A DNA stretch of 64,000 nt from Angiostrongylus vasorum. Lineage: Eukaryota > Nematoda > Chromadorea > Rhabditida > Metastrongylidae. Positions 10,700 to 22,945 of the stretch are shown here, one piece after another; position 1 is the first letter of the stretch, and each line of letters begins with the position of its first letter. The position numbers and the translations under genes are program-made. Location of the stretch: positions 1-64,000 of the forward strand of contig JADANN010000076.1 of assembly GCA_018806985.1 (NCBI GenBank). Direction: 5' to 3'. The notes beneath the pieces were generated by a model that was not told the origin of the DNA, did no database searches, and saw only the letters and a list, made by a program, of their open reading frames with translations.

Positions 10700-11620
10700 C
10701 GATATCAGTAAATAAACCACGACACCATAGAGAGCCAAAAGTCACCACGCGAAGACGAACGACTGTGGACAGTTGATTCGGATCACTGGCTCTGAACCAC
10801 ACCAAAAACGTCGAAAGATTAGCCGAATAAACGTTTTATAACAACCTCGTGGAAGATCAACAATTTAAACAAATCTTGATCGCGGTAAAATTAATTAAAA
10901 GGACGGTTAAGTAATTCATAACAGATTCAAAGAAAACAAGGAAAAATAAAAGGTGAGGACACTAAGGAAGGCATACGGGAGCCATCCACTGGATTGCATG
11001 TAAAGGGTCTTCCAGACATCTAATAAAAGTCAGAACAACCGTGAACATTGAGACCTTTGGAGAAGGAGGACATTTTGGATAAACCTAAGGGTGTTTCGAA
11101 TATTTACTTCGAGCAAAAGAGTGGTACATAGGTGTCCAGAGATTTCTCGCTATTGAAAAATGATCGAGGAACATTCAGGACTTTTTTCTCTTTGCGAGAA
11201 CGAAAACAAGAACGGAATAAAAAAGACGAATTTAGCTGAAGAAGAAATCTTGCTTAATGTAGTGCGTTGTGTACAAAATCCTAAAAGCAGCGTAGGGTGG
11301 TGGTTAGACGGACCCAATAATTTCCACATGGTCCGTAGTTCGATGTCGCACCTCTAGAAAATCAACCCCTCCATCCGTACGGAGTCGGCGAGTTGTTTCA
11401 AACAGCTCTGGAAGCATAGCAACACTGGATAAATCGGTAGGCTTAAAAAATGAACCGTATAGCCCAAACATTGGTGATGTCGGATACACGGAGTGTTCTT
11501 AAACGATTGATCAACAATAACCGATTCTCCTTTATGGGTAATAGCACGCTGAAGAAAACAGACAAGAGAGAAATTTCGTTCGATTTTAGCACTTCAGTAT
11601 TTCGCAATTTATATGCACAT
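10700..11620. other. Intergenic; weak Penelope-like trace
   Basis: At 10790-10860 CTCTGAACC...GTCGAAAGATTAGCC followed by AACAACCTCGTGGAAG resembles the 41.9-kb element's 3' region with a destroyed ribozyme. The rest shows nothing. Confidence 0.35.
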
Positions 11621-11626
11621 GCATTT

Positions 11627-11900
11627 GGCGGGTGTAGCGCAGTGGTGGAAGGTGCGGTGCAACGCACATGGGATCGCCGCGCTGCAGTCCCCCCAAGCTC
11701 TCCACTCCTCCGAATTTGGCAAATTAGTACCAGACTTGTCTGGGAGGATGGCACCAGTAACTCGATACATCGGAAGACCACTGCGGGCCATTGTAAAGGC
11801 CAGATATGCATTCAATCACCTCCAAACGATGCTTAATGAAGTCGAATGCAAGGCGCATTCCTCAGGAAGAGATTAACCCCGAGAGCTTTTTTTCTTTTGT
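11627..11900 (+). repeat. SINE family A
   Basis: Full-length with A box GTAGCGCAGTGG at the left and the terminal GAGAGCTTTT at the right. Overlapping open frames in both directions are by-products of the repeat. Confidence 0.85.
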
Positions 11901-12224
11901 ATCCTTTCTATAAGTGCATTTGAATACCATGTCACTAATGCAAAACTATGCTTGTAATAGTAGCTTTTACTTATTGCTCAGAGATTTCAAGCGATTAATC
12001 CACTTTTAAGGAAAAGACCATGCTTGTTGATTTACCAATGAGCGCTAGGAAATGTCAGCCCAAAATTGGATTAAAGAATGAAAGGATGACGGATGAAACA
12101 CTCGCGTCAATCAGTCTTTGAGGGATGAGAGAAGCGCTATGCATTCCACTTCATTCCTAGAATCGTAGAAGTGGCTAATTGTATATTCGTTTTGTATAAT
12201 GATTTGCTGCGGCCGCATCTATCA

Positions 12225-12372
12225 CGTCAGTATTCTTGTAATCCCAAGCAACTCTAGTACTAGTTTCTTTATCCTGAGTGAATTGCAAGTTTTCTTAGCA
12301 CAGTGCGCAGGTATGGAACCAATGACCCCGTGTGTATTCCGACGGACGTCTAACCACTGCGCTATACGAGCA
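12225..12372 (-). repeat. tRNA-like SINE head (D-related)
   Basis: A box TAGCGCAGTGG and B box GGTTCCATACC on the minus strand. It does not fold as a full tRNA (anticodon loop too long). A tail fragment of family A lies close by at 12060-12195. Confidence 0.55.
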
Positions 12373-13189
12373 TCTTGAATTGAAAATAAAACGGTGTATC
12401 TACCCAACATTTCGAAGGTAAACATGCGAAGATGATTATTTAGTACGTGATGGTAAATAGCTCGGAGAAATGGCTAGCAAACAACTTCTATTTTCAACGA
12501 TATCATGTCCAGCTCACCTTACTCTTCCTGGACATATCTGTTAACAAAAAAGAGCGTTGTGCTCATGTTTCGCTGAGACCTTATCACACAGTCAACCAAA
12601 CTATTGCCATTTTTATACTATGAATCAAGCTCGACTCAATGGCGAATGTTTGAGTATGACAGCACACAGCAAAACAGGTAGAAAGTCAACTACGCACTAC
12701 TCGAGTTGAACATAGGGGCTTTCTTTTTTCTCGAGGGAATGAGAGAGTTCTTATATGTTGTTCGGTTCCTTCAACCAGGAAAAAACCTCAATGACATGAA
12801 TGCGACACCTTTGATGAAATAGAGCGTAGGACGAGAGTAATTCAAGTAGGAGTGAAAGAGCATGCGGTAAAGTCGAGTGTCTCAAATTTCGAGTCGTGTA
12901 ACACGCGTATCCGACTTCCAGCTCATAGACTACATCCGTTTCCCAATTTTGATTTCAATATAATCTCTTCGAAGATTTCTACGCGCAGTGGTCGGAGGTT
13001 ACCTGCAGTGCACTTCGGATCGATCCCCTCGTCTTTGGCTCACCAAGCTTTCCAGTCTCTGCAGGGTCGGCCCTATATTTTCAGGATCGGCTACGTGTTA
13101 CCAGATTCAGCTGGACAGGGTTTTCTCTGATGCATAATCGCCTGTTATTAAATGATGGGAACAATCTTTCATCTCATTTTATTCTATTT

Positions 13190-13565
13190 TTATTTTATTT
13201 TATATGACGCGTCTTGACGTCCATTGTAAGCACTTGGCACATTCGATTTGTTTCCTCGAATCCATTCTCCACGAACATCTTCCAACTTTCACGTGTGGCT
13301 TCGGTTGCTGCTTGAGGATTTTCATTCTGTCTTGAATGTCGTAGAATGCTGGTCGAACAATTCTCCCTAGAGTCCTGGGATAGCCGGGTTGCAGCGTTCC
13401 CAGTTGGATTGCAGAGAGTGATTTTTTTTCCCGTGGAAGCCCGGTAACAAGTACCCGACCTCGCAGGGATGAGAGACTTGGTTAGGCCGGTGCGGAATCG
13501 AACTAGCACCATGCTCCTTACGACGGACATCACTACCACTGTGCTATCTGCTCCCTGTGGTAACA
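13190..13565 (-). repeat. SINE family D
   Basis: Clear tRNA-like head on the minus strand: A box TAGCACAGTGG and B box AGTTCGATTCC. The body of about 300 bases is shared with 34185-34512. Confidence 0.8.
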
Positions 13566-14049
13566 TCTAACAGAGTTATCTCAGAGTTCTAGAGAAAATG
13601 ATCTCGACCAGCATTCCACGACATTCATGAGAAAGATCAGGCCCTCAAGTGCTAGCAGAACTTACACACATATCCGATTATCTTTCTTGCTGCGGATGGG
13701 AGGCAAAAAAACTGAATAAAAGAAACACTGGAATCTGCGTGATGTGTGAAGTGCATTCATATTGAGGGTCTAAAATGTTAAAATATTGTTCTTCAACCAT
13801 TCCAACTCCAAAATCAGTAAACAACGAAAAATTTTTTTGGAGTTCTTTTTTTGTCGAAATAAAAAATAAGAAAAATGTAACCAGTTTTTTCGTCAATTTC
13901 TAAATGGACATGTATAGCTTGCAAAATTGAAACAAAAGTACTACCGTTTTCTTCCACACCTTCAACGATCATCTATCGATTGGCATATGCACACATTTCT
14001 ACATTAAAAGCTTGTAAAAACAATGCTAACTTCTTATTTGCTGCCTACT

Positions 14050-14185
14050 ATAATTTTTCGTGGTGGTATGGTGTGGTGGCGAACGCGTTAGCCCCGGAAA
14101 GGGTAACAAAGCGTTCGTTCTCCACCGCAAACACCATCGGTCTGGAGTTTTGCAAATATCTCAGCATCATCGTGCTTGCAAAAAC
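14050..14185 (+). repeat. SINE family C
   Basis: A box TGGCGAACGCG and the shared end CAAATATCTCAGCATCATCG. tRNA-derived by these features. Confidence 0.75.
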
Positions 14186-14607
14186 GAATGAATAATCCCA
14201 AGTAAATGGTTTCTGAAGAGACGATAATGAATTTTTGAGTAGAGCACGGCATTCAATCACATGTCATCCTGGATGTTATTTTGAAGAAGAAACTTTAATA
14301 AATATCTTCACATAATGCACCCTATAGACATTCTTATTTGGACAAGCTGGTGAAGAACAATGGTGGAGGGTAACGAAATATCTGCTTTCTGCTCTCTACA
14401 GACCATGTTGTTGCAGTGCAGCAACAAATTTCAATGTCCATTTATCTCTAGGTAGACCTTGAAGTAATGAAACTAAGAACTGTTTTGTATCACTTAGACG
14501 ATAATGTTTTTGAATTAACCATTTTTCGATAACTTCTCGCTTAGAAAATTGTTCACTAGTTACGCAAGTGCGATGCCGAACTTTTTTAAACTATCCAGCT
14601 GTAGAAC

Positions 14608-14880
14608 GGCGCACGTGGTGCAGGGGTCGAAGGCGCCCTGGAACACACACGTGGAATTGATCCCGCGCCCATGACGCAGCAAGTCTTCCATCACTCCGGG
14701 GTAGGCAAATTGGTACCAAACTTGCCTCCGGGGATAGCACAACTGGCTCAATACATCGGTGGCCACCGTTGTAAAGGCTAGATATGCATTCGATCGCCGT
14801 CAGACGATGCTTAATGAAGTCGAATGCACGGCGCATCGCTAAGGAATTCATCAACGCCGAGAGCATTAGCTTTATTTATG
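14608..14880 (+). repeat. SINE family A
   Basis: Head GTGGTGCAGGGGTCG, internal GGGGTAGGCAAATTGGTACC, 3' end CAACGCCGAGAGC. The tail has no TTTATCC repeats. Confidence 0.8.
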
Positions 14881-14884
14881 AACT

Positions 14885-15750
14885 ATCAACAATTTCTGCA
14901 AAGCCCTATAGTAGAAACAAGTTTTGTTTCTTATTTTCTAGGGGTAATATTTTTCTTCTCGTCTAATTTGTCTGCAGTGATCTATTTAAAATCTATGGTT
15001 TTATATCAATAGGTTTCAAACGTGCACCGAATAACAAACACCACTTCAAAGGCAGCTTGAACGGACCTCAGCCTCTGTTTAGCCTCAGTATGAAACAAAT
15101 TGGGGGTTTGATATGAAGGCTAAGTACACTTCAGCTATTCCTTGTCAATAGTTTTTTTTTCATTCTCACTTCCATAAATGCAAATGTTTGTAGAACAGCG
15201 AGCAAACTACTCTAAATTCGATGCTTATATTACTATTCTCCATACTTGGATCATCTCCTTCACGTGATTCGGAACTATGCCTGGATGTGGAACTGCATTG
15301 CACGACAGGGGGATCTACTCCTGCATCATCACCTAAGCTCAGAAACTCAACTTTTTCAGTCAGAAGCTCAGACTAAAGTAAATCCATATCCTCAGTAGCC
15401 ACCCATCTCTGTAAAACACAGTGGGATGGTACTGGCTTTTAGAGACTCCAAGTAAAGCTGAGTTGTCTAATCAGCAATGAAGCAAGAGCAGATTAATGCT
15501 GCTAAAGAATGGGGTTATAATTTCATGAAAGACATAAGAGTGAAGAAAATCGTAGACATGCCTGTCCATACCATTTGTTTTAAGATGTTGTGTTACTTCG
15601 TACATCTTTAGCGCCATTCTTGTCCAACGATTGTTCATTGGCGGCTTGACGATCTGTGGTCTCAACTCACTGAGATCTTTAATTCCACTCTAAACCCAGG
15701 AATTCTACTTGACGCCTTGTTGTTTCTTCAGTGAATTCAGCAATTTCCTT
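14885..15750. other. Intergenic, no feature seen
   Basis: No repeat of the families above and no exon-like coding pattern on either strand. Confidence 0.5.
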
Positions 15751-15756
15751 CCACAG

Positions 15757-16270
15757 AAGAGGATAAAGCCATCGACGTTGATCAAGCTCCTTCGGGATGC
15801 GCCGTGCATTCGTCTTCACTAAGCATTGCTTGGAGGTGATTGAATGCGTATCTTAGTTGATACTTACTTGAACGGCCCGTAATCACTAGTTGTGCGGGCC
15901 CCAGCACAATCACTACCTCACGGAGACTTGCCGGTTAAGCCATTGTGGTTCCCCGGAATTCTGACGACAGCTGGCCAAAGTCTGCCCCAGGTCGTCACCA
16001 CGACAGGCAGTCGCAGGCCAGTGGATCAGAGGGAGATTTGCCACCATGCGACTTTGATACCAAGACGGTGGTGGTTAATACATATCTGGCCTTTGTAATG
16101 ACTCACGGTGGCCTATTGATCTATCGAGCCAGTGCTGCTATCCTCCTAGACAAGTGTGGAACCAATTTGCCGACTCCGGAGGGATATGATGGCTGGATGG
16201 GCCATGGGTGCGGGGATCGATTCCACGTGTGTGTAGCAGGCGCCTCCGACCACTGCACCTCACGCGCCCT
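15757..16270 (-). repeat. SINE family A split by a family B insertion
   Basis: Tail half at 15757-15855, head half at 16080-16270. The intervening 15856-16080 is a truncated family B element in minus orientation. The two halves join at the same internal place (GAATGCATATCTGGCC) used by the insertion at 5799. Confidence 0.8.
15856..16080 (-). mobile_element. SINE family B, 5'-truncated, nested in family A
   Basis: Begins TTGATACTTACTTGAACGGCCCG and runs to GATACCAAGACGGTGGTGG, so it lacks the head found in full copies. Flanks share only TATCT, so a target-site duplication is not clear. Confidence 0.75.
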
Positions 16271-16274
16271 TTTC

Positions 16275-17095
16275 CATAAGCAATGAAAAGATTTTCACAT
16301 CATATTATTCAAACCTACGCAACGACGTAAGCCCTGCAGTGCTACGGTTAATCAATGGTCGCTTTGAAATTTGAATGAACGTGTCTCAGGTCACAGGAAT
16401 TTCTTAAGAACTAGTAGGAACTACAAATCTCTTCGCCTTCACGACAAAGGCTCTATTGTTGCTCTACGATTAAAGTTTTAATATCCAAAGATCATAATTT
16501 ATATTTCTCAATTTTTTTTTAGTTAGAGGATCATATTTTTTGACGCGAAAGTAAACGAATGAGAGAAATTTCGTCTATCAGGATATGATGGTGTTCGCTA
16601 ATGCGTCGCTTGTGAGCGATATCTTTGCTACTGTAGATCGACGTCGAAAGCACTTACCACGCTCTTCGTTTACCACAATCTGAGTCGTCTCAAAGCTCGC
16701 ACGTCAATCTGAAACCAGACAACATACGAGGTTTCCGAGCTGATAACAACAGCTGGCCTTGTCGCCAGTGATGAAACAGAAGCGACACGTCCAAATGCGT
16801 AGTGACGACGTGTCTTAGACAGTGTGGATGCTGATTAGACTCGTTGTCGTTATCACATATAATCACTGAAAAAATGACCTCGACTTTTTCCATGAAACGG
16901 TCTCATTTTAACAGATCCATCCCCTATTCATTTGACAGGCAGTATCTTCTCTGCTCAAAGCCTTTCCGATCGCTGATCAGTTTTCATTGTCAAATAAAAC
17001 GACTTTGATAGGTGTTGAAAAACAAGTAGTATGAAATGTAAAAGAAAAATAGCAAAGTGCTAGCAAAGTGATGGGTATTTCAAGATGAGCAAGCT
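16275..17095. other. Intergenic, no feature seen
   Basis: AT-rich; the unit of peptide copy E begins at about 17100 with its promoter flank. Confidence 0.5.
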
Positions 17096-17250
17096 CGATT
17101 TTCACCATTCTTCAATCTTCTTCGAAATTTTCGGTCGATTCCCTCCACCTTGTAAAGCTGCATCTCCCATTTGAGAAAGTGTGACACAAGACTAGCTCCT
17201 TCTTGTAAACCTGTACCCTGTTTTCCAACTACGCCACTATCTTGTAGTAG

Positions 17251-17257
17251 TATAAAA
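17251..17257 (+). promoter_or_regulatory. TATA box of peptide copy E
   Basis: TATAAAA 47 bases before the copy E start, within GTAGTATAAAACC; matches the position in copies A and C. Confidence 0.45.
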
Positions 17258-17303
17258 CCCCAGTCACAGTTCTTAAAAATTTATATGCCATACAAATTTT
17301 CGG

Positions 17304-17557
17304 ATGATCAGCACGCGCCTGCTGACCGCCTTTGTCCTCATGGCTTTGCTGGCCGTTTGTTCAGTCGCAATGAACTTACTTCTTCACGCTTTGAAGAGCC
17401 TAAGCGGTTTTTGCTCAGTGAGAAAAACGTTTGAATAAAGTAGTAACTTGCAAAGTATTTTATTGAACTGGTTTTATCTACACTTGTGTCGTTTGAATGA
17501 AGCAATTGCAGCGCTTTCCATGCATTTCCCAGCAGCGGAATGAAAGCGATCGTCTAG
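17304..17557 (+). pseudogene. Small secreted peptide gene, copy E, frameshifted
   Basis: Diverged single copy. Exon 1 17304-17406 starts MISTRLLTAFVLMALLAVCS; exon 2 17512-17557 reads AFHAFPSSGMKAIV-stop. Exon 1 is one base shorter than in the other copies, so FEEPKR lies out of frame with the start. The base before ATG is also changed (TTTTCGG in place of TTTTCAG). TATAAAA is present at 17251. Probably decaying, unless the missing base is an assembly error. Confidence 0.5.
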
Positions 17558-17639
17558 CAGCCTGGATCACACCGCAGTAGTATCTGCTATTACCGTTTTC
17601 CTTCTGTAACACTCATTTATAATAATAAACTGGTTAAAT

Positions 17640-17782
17640 ACAACTAAGATGATGATGAGATATTTGCAAAACTCCAGACCACAGGTGTCTGCGGTGGGAA
17701 ACGAACGCGCTATTGTCCTTTTCGGGGGCTAACGCGTTGAACGCCACACCATGCGGGTCCTTCGTTTCGCCTGTCTCTCAGT
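17640..17782 (-). repeat. SINE family C
   Basis: Inverted copy, GATGAGATATTTGCAAAACTCC to TTCGCCTGTCTCTCAG, immediately downstream of peptide copy E. Confidence 0.75.
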
Positions 17783-18199
17783 TCAAAATAAGGCAGTGTC
17801 TTACTAGAAGCTTTAAAGCTACTTAGTAAGCAGGGAAGTTCTATACTTCCACTTGCTTGATCGCTCTAAGAAATCTGTAAAGACATTCACTGGTCTCGCA
17901 CCGTGACTAAGATTGGTCCAGATCTTAAACTTTATATAAGGATATGATACCGCCATGAACTAGCACGAAATATGTGCAGCGTACTATTGCATTTTAAAAG
18001 TAGAAATCCCGAAAAATCTTCCATTTCTTCAAACGGTGAGCACCATTACAAGCAAAAAGTGACCTTCACGGGTTAAAAATTATAAAATGTAGATCAAATT
18101 CTCATCGACCAAGGAGATGGGACAAGGTTTTAAAGGTTACCCTCCATGTTAGCGGCAACGACCACCACTTATTTCAAGACCAAGATAAAAGGAATTAAA

Positions 18200-18760
18200 A
18201 CTTAAACAATGGGTAAAATGCCAGTAAAATTGTTTGAAAACGCTTCGCCCTAAAGATGTTGGCACGGTCAACGCAGAGACGGATATTTTTAACGGAGAAG
18301 ATTTTGAAGAACGGGTCACGATCCTCGCGCAGGAATCGAGAACACAAGTGCGCGAAATTCTCGAGGCATTCTGGATCAACTCCGCTAATCCGAAAATGAA
18401 CAGCAGGGAGGAATGCCTCATTATCACTGGTGATATTGGGCAGTATACAAGCCTGTTATTCTGATGAGATGGGTAGGTTACGATTCCACATGAACTCTGT
18501 GCGGTTGGTCTCCACGCGGCATACTCAGTGGAAGGACTCATAGAAAGCGATGAGTGTGCAAATTTTAGTTCAGCATTTTCTCTATTTGATTATGGAGATG
18601 TTTGGCCGTGTAGATTGCAGTCAATTTGACCCTTTCCAGGCTCTGAGGAAGGCGAAATCCGTCTAAACGTCAGCCTTGTTTGCTAAACAGAAGTAGAAAG
18701 AATTATTCAATCAATGCTGAGGTTAATAGAAAGTCGGACGTGGGAGTTACTGCAAACAGC
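18200..18760 (+). mobile_element. Penelope-like element fragment (GIY-YIG C-terminus and 3' region)
   Basis: 18255-18470 reads FEERVTILAQESRTQVREIL then NPKMNSREECLIITGD, matching the endonuclease tail at 52380-52540. It is followed by a 3' region with TCAATTTGACC, a damaged hammerhead motif and GAGGTTAATAGAAAGTCG. The N-terminal half of the GIY-YIG domain and the reverse transcriptase are missing. Confidence 0.6.
18639..18675 (+). ncRNA. Hammerhead ribozyme, damaged
   Basis: GGCT/AGCC helix I and CTGAGGA are kept, but the GAAA is changed to TAAA and helix II does not close; probably inactive. Confidence 0.5.
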
Positions 18761-19106
18761 GACCTGTTCCATTCGATAACGACGGGAATTCTTGTCAGTA
18801 CAACTTTGCCTAAGATGCATCATCACTACGCGGCTGGACGCGTCTTTTCTGCTTCATCATTGGCGACAAGAACAGCATCCGTAGCCAGCTCGAAAGCCTT
18901 TGGTGTTGTCTGGATTTTAGGTCGACGTACAGGCTCTTATGCGATTCAGATTGTGATGAATGAAGACACCGATATGTGTACCCGACATCATTCTTCTGTA
19001 AAGAAGTCGCTCAACAAAAGTGTGTTCATTTCACATATCGATTGTGAGGCAGAAATTTGAGATATGTGCATAGAATGCTCGTGATTTGACTCAGAAAAAT
19101 ACTTGG

Positions 19107-19495
19107 TATTTGATACTTGAACGGCCCGTCCTCACTACTTGTGAGGGTCGCAGCATAATTACCATTTATCGGAGATTTGCTGGTTAAGCCATTGTGGGTT
19201 CCCTGGAATCCCGAGAAACAGCCTGGCCAAAGTCTGCCCCAGGGTCGTCACGACGACAGGCAGTCGCAGCCTTTTGTGGATCAGAGGGAAATCTAGCCAC
19301 CATGCCACTTTGACACCAGGTCGGTGGTGGATCCTGGTATTGGTTTACTATTAGCTAGGCTCCCTGATGAAAGTGCGCCGGACTCCTTCTCAGCTTAGGG
19401 ACAACCTGCCGGGGAGACGAATTCGTCCGCTATACATCGCAGTCCGGCACCCAGGAACAGATTCCAGCCACGATGAGGCGGTAAACCATTGAGAG
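19107..19495 (-). repeat. SINE family B
   Basis: Full-length inverted copy from TTGATACTTGAACGGCCCG to CGATGAGGCGGTAAACC. Confidence 0.85.
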
Positions 19496-19499
19496 GACT

Positions 19500-20400
19500 T
19501 GGCAAAATAATTGCACAAAATACTTCGCCACAGCAATTGCTTTGTTCTTGCAAATATCTGTTGTTTTCACACAAAGCATTTCGGTTCAACAGACAAAATT
19601 GTTACTAAAGTTTTGCCAAAAGGTTGTCTGTTTGTCAACAGAAACGAAATTGGGAGAAGACGGTGATCGTTTAACTTTTTCGCAGTTCCAGCTCAAAAAA
19701 GTAGCTCATAGAAGAAAACGACACAAATGCAGGGACATGCCATTGTTCGTACTGCATTCAATCAAAAAACTGCAATTAAAGTATAGAGGCGGGCTTGAAA
19801 GTTTGTAATTTTAAGGTTGATTAATCTTCTCCGAATGCGTATCTTAATTTCTTGCAGTACCTGACATCACGTGTAATTTGCGGATCCCTGCACTTCCTGA
19901 ATTCGGTTCGCCCCCTTGCATGCATAGTCGTTGAAGGTCTTCACAATTTTTATGTAGAGGCAAGGCTTCTGCTGAAGGATTTTTTGCACAGCTTTATGGA
20001 ATTGGTTTAATGACGGTGGAGTCAATTCTCTTTACAATCCTGATATAGCCGTGCTTATACATTTCCTGATTCTTAGCACAGAGATACACCAGTTTTTTAT
20101 GAATTGCAAAGAGAACATCGTGGAGAACAATGAAACCACTGGACCAGCGATTGGTCAGCATTCAGAAAAGGGGTATAGCGGCATTTTCGAGTGCATCATT
20201 GATAGTTCATATTGTTCTTCAACGCGGCGCATTAACGTCTCATCATATATTTGTGACCTTCGCCAGACAAGTCTGGTACGAGTTTACTAATCTGGAAGCG
20301 AAGGGAAGCGCTTTTTTCCCGAAAGGAATGGGTGACTAGGGACCGTGCCTGAATTACTGATTGCCATCTCTTACTACTTGGCGTTCTCCTCACTTACGTG
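19500..20400. other. Intergenic, no feature seen
   Basis: Short open frames only; 20260-20290 has a brief family A-like stretch (GACAAGTCTGGTACGAGTTT). Confidence 0.5.
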
Positions 20401-20404
20401 GATA

Positions 20405-20660
20405 CCTATGACCCGTCCTCACTGATTGTGCGGCTCCAGCATAATCTCCATTTTTTTGAGTTTTGCTTGTTTGGCTATTATGTTTACCTGGAGTACCTGA
20501 GGTCAGCCTAACCAAAGTTTGCCCCCAGGTTGTCACCACCACAAGCATATTCATTCGCAGCCCTTGTACATCAAATGGAGACTTGCCACCATACGACTAG
20601 TTTGATACCAGGACGGCGGTCAATGCTGATTTGGGTTGGGTTTAGGCCTCGTGAGCCGGG
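20405..20660 (-). repeat. SINE family B, subfamily variant
   Basis: Closest to 1-300; ends abruptly at GTTTAGGCCTCGTGAGCC. Confidence 0.7.
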
Positions 20661-21582
20661 TCGAAGAAAACGCTTGACAATCAAACGTCCTGGCTAGAGG
20701 TTCTAGTTAAAATAACAGAAATTGTAGCACGGAAATCTGAAGGAAATGTCAAAAATGACAATTAGGTTAGGAACAGAACATTCATGGAGCGCTCTGCCTG
20801 GTTAGTCGTCCTCAAATTCTTTTTACAAAAGTTTTACAACTGCAGAAAAACTATAAAGAGAAGTTAAGATATTTGTGTAGTGGTTTGAATTAGAGTTAAG
20901 GTTTACAATACCATCAATAATGTAATCAACGACAGCACATCGCACGTCAGGCGAATGAGGTAGGTTTGATACTGAAAAGGTGATATGAAGAAAGTAGGCA
21001 AGAATCAAAGTGCCGAAGCAATTCCGATTTTCAGTTAACCTCGGCACGAGCTACCAATGTTCTGGTCTACTGACAATATTTTGCGAGGTTGTTACGAATG
21101 CCTACTATGCCTGACGGTTTCAGGGGCAAGATGATCAGAGCCCACCACAGTCGTCCCTTCTCCGTCTGTGTAGATCCTCCACGTTATCACTCACATCGAG
21201 CCGAAACCAGTGGAGTAGACCAGTACTCGAACGAACTACGTTCACCCGGCAGTGATTTTTAAACGTATTGCTTTATAAATGGTTGTTCATGCAAATTTTG
21301 TCTTCTTCAAGTACCATATATTTCTCTATTGCCATATGTTTCTCTATACTAGAAAAAATTAGATCATTTACGCTTAAAGTGGTGGAGCCGTTGCATGTCT
21401 TCGCCGTTTTGCCAATGACTAAACCCAGAGAACAAGGTAGAACTGCCGATCTTCTCGACGTGCTAAGTTTCGATAAGGTTTCAAGTAAAAGACTGTACTA
21501 TTTTTTAACACTTTATTGACAAAAATGTGCTCAAAAAAAAAGATGTGGCAACAGCGTTCACTATCTTCGCAGGTTCAGACTG

Positions 21583-21837
21583 TCAGAAGACCGCTTTCAT
21601 TTCGCCACTTGCAATTGCACGGGATCCGCTGTAATTGCTTCGTTCAGAGGTGAAAGCGTAGATAACAACAATTTTACAGCATACTTTGCAGGCCATTATT
21701 TTCTTCGAAACATTTTATTATTGAAAAAGAAACCTCTCGGCCTCTTCAAAGGTTGAAGGAATGTACTTCAAGGCAACTGAACGAACGGCCAGCACACCAA
21801 TCAAAACAAAGGCGGTCAGGAGACGCGTGTTGATCAT
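21583..21837 (-). CDS. Small secreted peptide gene, copy C (two exons)
   Basis: Exon 1 21734-21837, exon 2 21583-21628. Reads MINTRLLTAFVLIGVLAVRS, VALKYIPSTFEEAE, then SGSRAIASGEMKAVF-stop. The product differs from copies B and D at many positions but keeps length, signal peptide, frame and stop, so it is the best evidence that the family is coding. TATAAAA lies 57 bases upstream of the ATG. An AATAAA follows exon 2. Confidence 0.6.
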
Positions 21838-21893
21838 CTGAAAATTGGCACAGCACAGGAATTCTGAAGAACTGCTACTAGGCTTTTATACTA

Positions 21894-21900
21894 CTACAAG
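21894..21900 (-). promoter_or_regulatory. TATA box of peptide copy C
   Basis: TATAAAA on the minus strand 57 bases before the copy C ATG. Copies B and D have a changed version (TATGGAA and TATAGAA), which may mean different expression of the two members of each divergent pair. Confidence 0.45.
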
Positions 21901-22689
21901 TCAGTACAGTGGCTTTACAGCAGCTTTCAAGCTTACGGGAAGGAGGTAGTACTGTGTCACACTTTATCGGATGGCGTACACACCTTTACAAGCTGGAGGA
22001 ACTCCACAGGAAGTTCCGAAGAAGAGGGAACAATGACAAAATCTAACTTGCACGTCTTCAAATACCCTTGATTTGATAACACTTTGTTGCTTTCTTCCAC
22101 CTTGTATATTATTTGATCATCAACACCTACCACACGTATGACGTGTCATTTGACGATGAAAAGTGCTCATTGAACGGAATAGCTGCGAGCACAGAACGAA
22201 ACCTATTATTCTTTCCTCTGCCGAAGAGGGTTTGGCTCTGGCAGACCCAAAACGATGCAGTTTTATTTAAATGTTCTGGACATCATTCATTGATCAGCTC
22301 CATGCAATAAAGACAACAAGTCTAATCGTTGTCTACACTGTCCAAGCCACGTCGTTGCCACGCAGTTGGACGTGTAGTATCGCGTAGCGTAGTGTGATAT
22401 TTGTTGATAAGCAAACGATATGCAACGTGGAAGGAAACAACAAAGCGTTATCAAATCGAGGGTATTTAATGAGGTGCAAGTTAGATTTTGCCATTGTTCC
22501 GTCTTCTTCGGAATTTGCTGTTGTCTTCCTCCAGCTTGCAAAAGTGGGTTTACCGTCTGAACTAGTGTGACTCATCAGTAGCTCCTTTCTGCAAGCAAAT
22601 AAGTTGCTATGAAACCAGCGCACTGTCTTGGAGTAGTATAGAATTCTAGTCACAGTTCTTGAGAATTTCTGTTTTGTGCAAATTTTCAG

Positions 22690-22945
22690 ATGATCAGCAC
22701 GCGTCTCCTGACCGCCTGTGTTTTGATGGGTGTGCTGGCCGTTTGTTCAGTTGCTTTGAAGTACATTCCTTCAAGCTTTGAAGATCCTGAGAGGTTTCCT
22801 TTCCAATAATAAACATTTTTTGACGAAAATAGTAGCCTTCAAAGTCTCTTCTGAAACTGCTGTTATTTACGCTTGCGTCTCTGAATGAAGCAATTACAGC
22901 GGATCCCCTGCATTTGCTGGCGGTGGAATGAAGGCGGTCGTCTGA
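22690..22945 (+). CDS. Small secreted peptide gene, copy D (two exons)
   Basis: Exon 1 22690-22793, exon 2 22900-22945. The predicted 49-residue product is the same as copy B, as expected from the 3.7-kb duplication that carries both. It forms a divergent pair with copy C, with about 850 bases between the two start codons. ATTTTCAG directly precedes the ATG. Confidence 0.6.

Noticed and set aside
12303..12372. Possible tRNA gene on the minus strand
   Set aside because: A and B boxes are present but the anticodon arm has an oversized loop; fits a SINE head.
15471..15665. Minus-strand open frame of 64 codons
   Set aside because: No family likeness, no splice context, AT-rich background.
18680..19060. 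Plus-strand open frame of 126 codons
   Set aside because: Starts in the 3' region of a Penelope-like fragment; no domain and no counterpart at the other copies.
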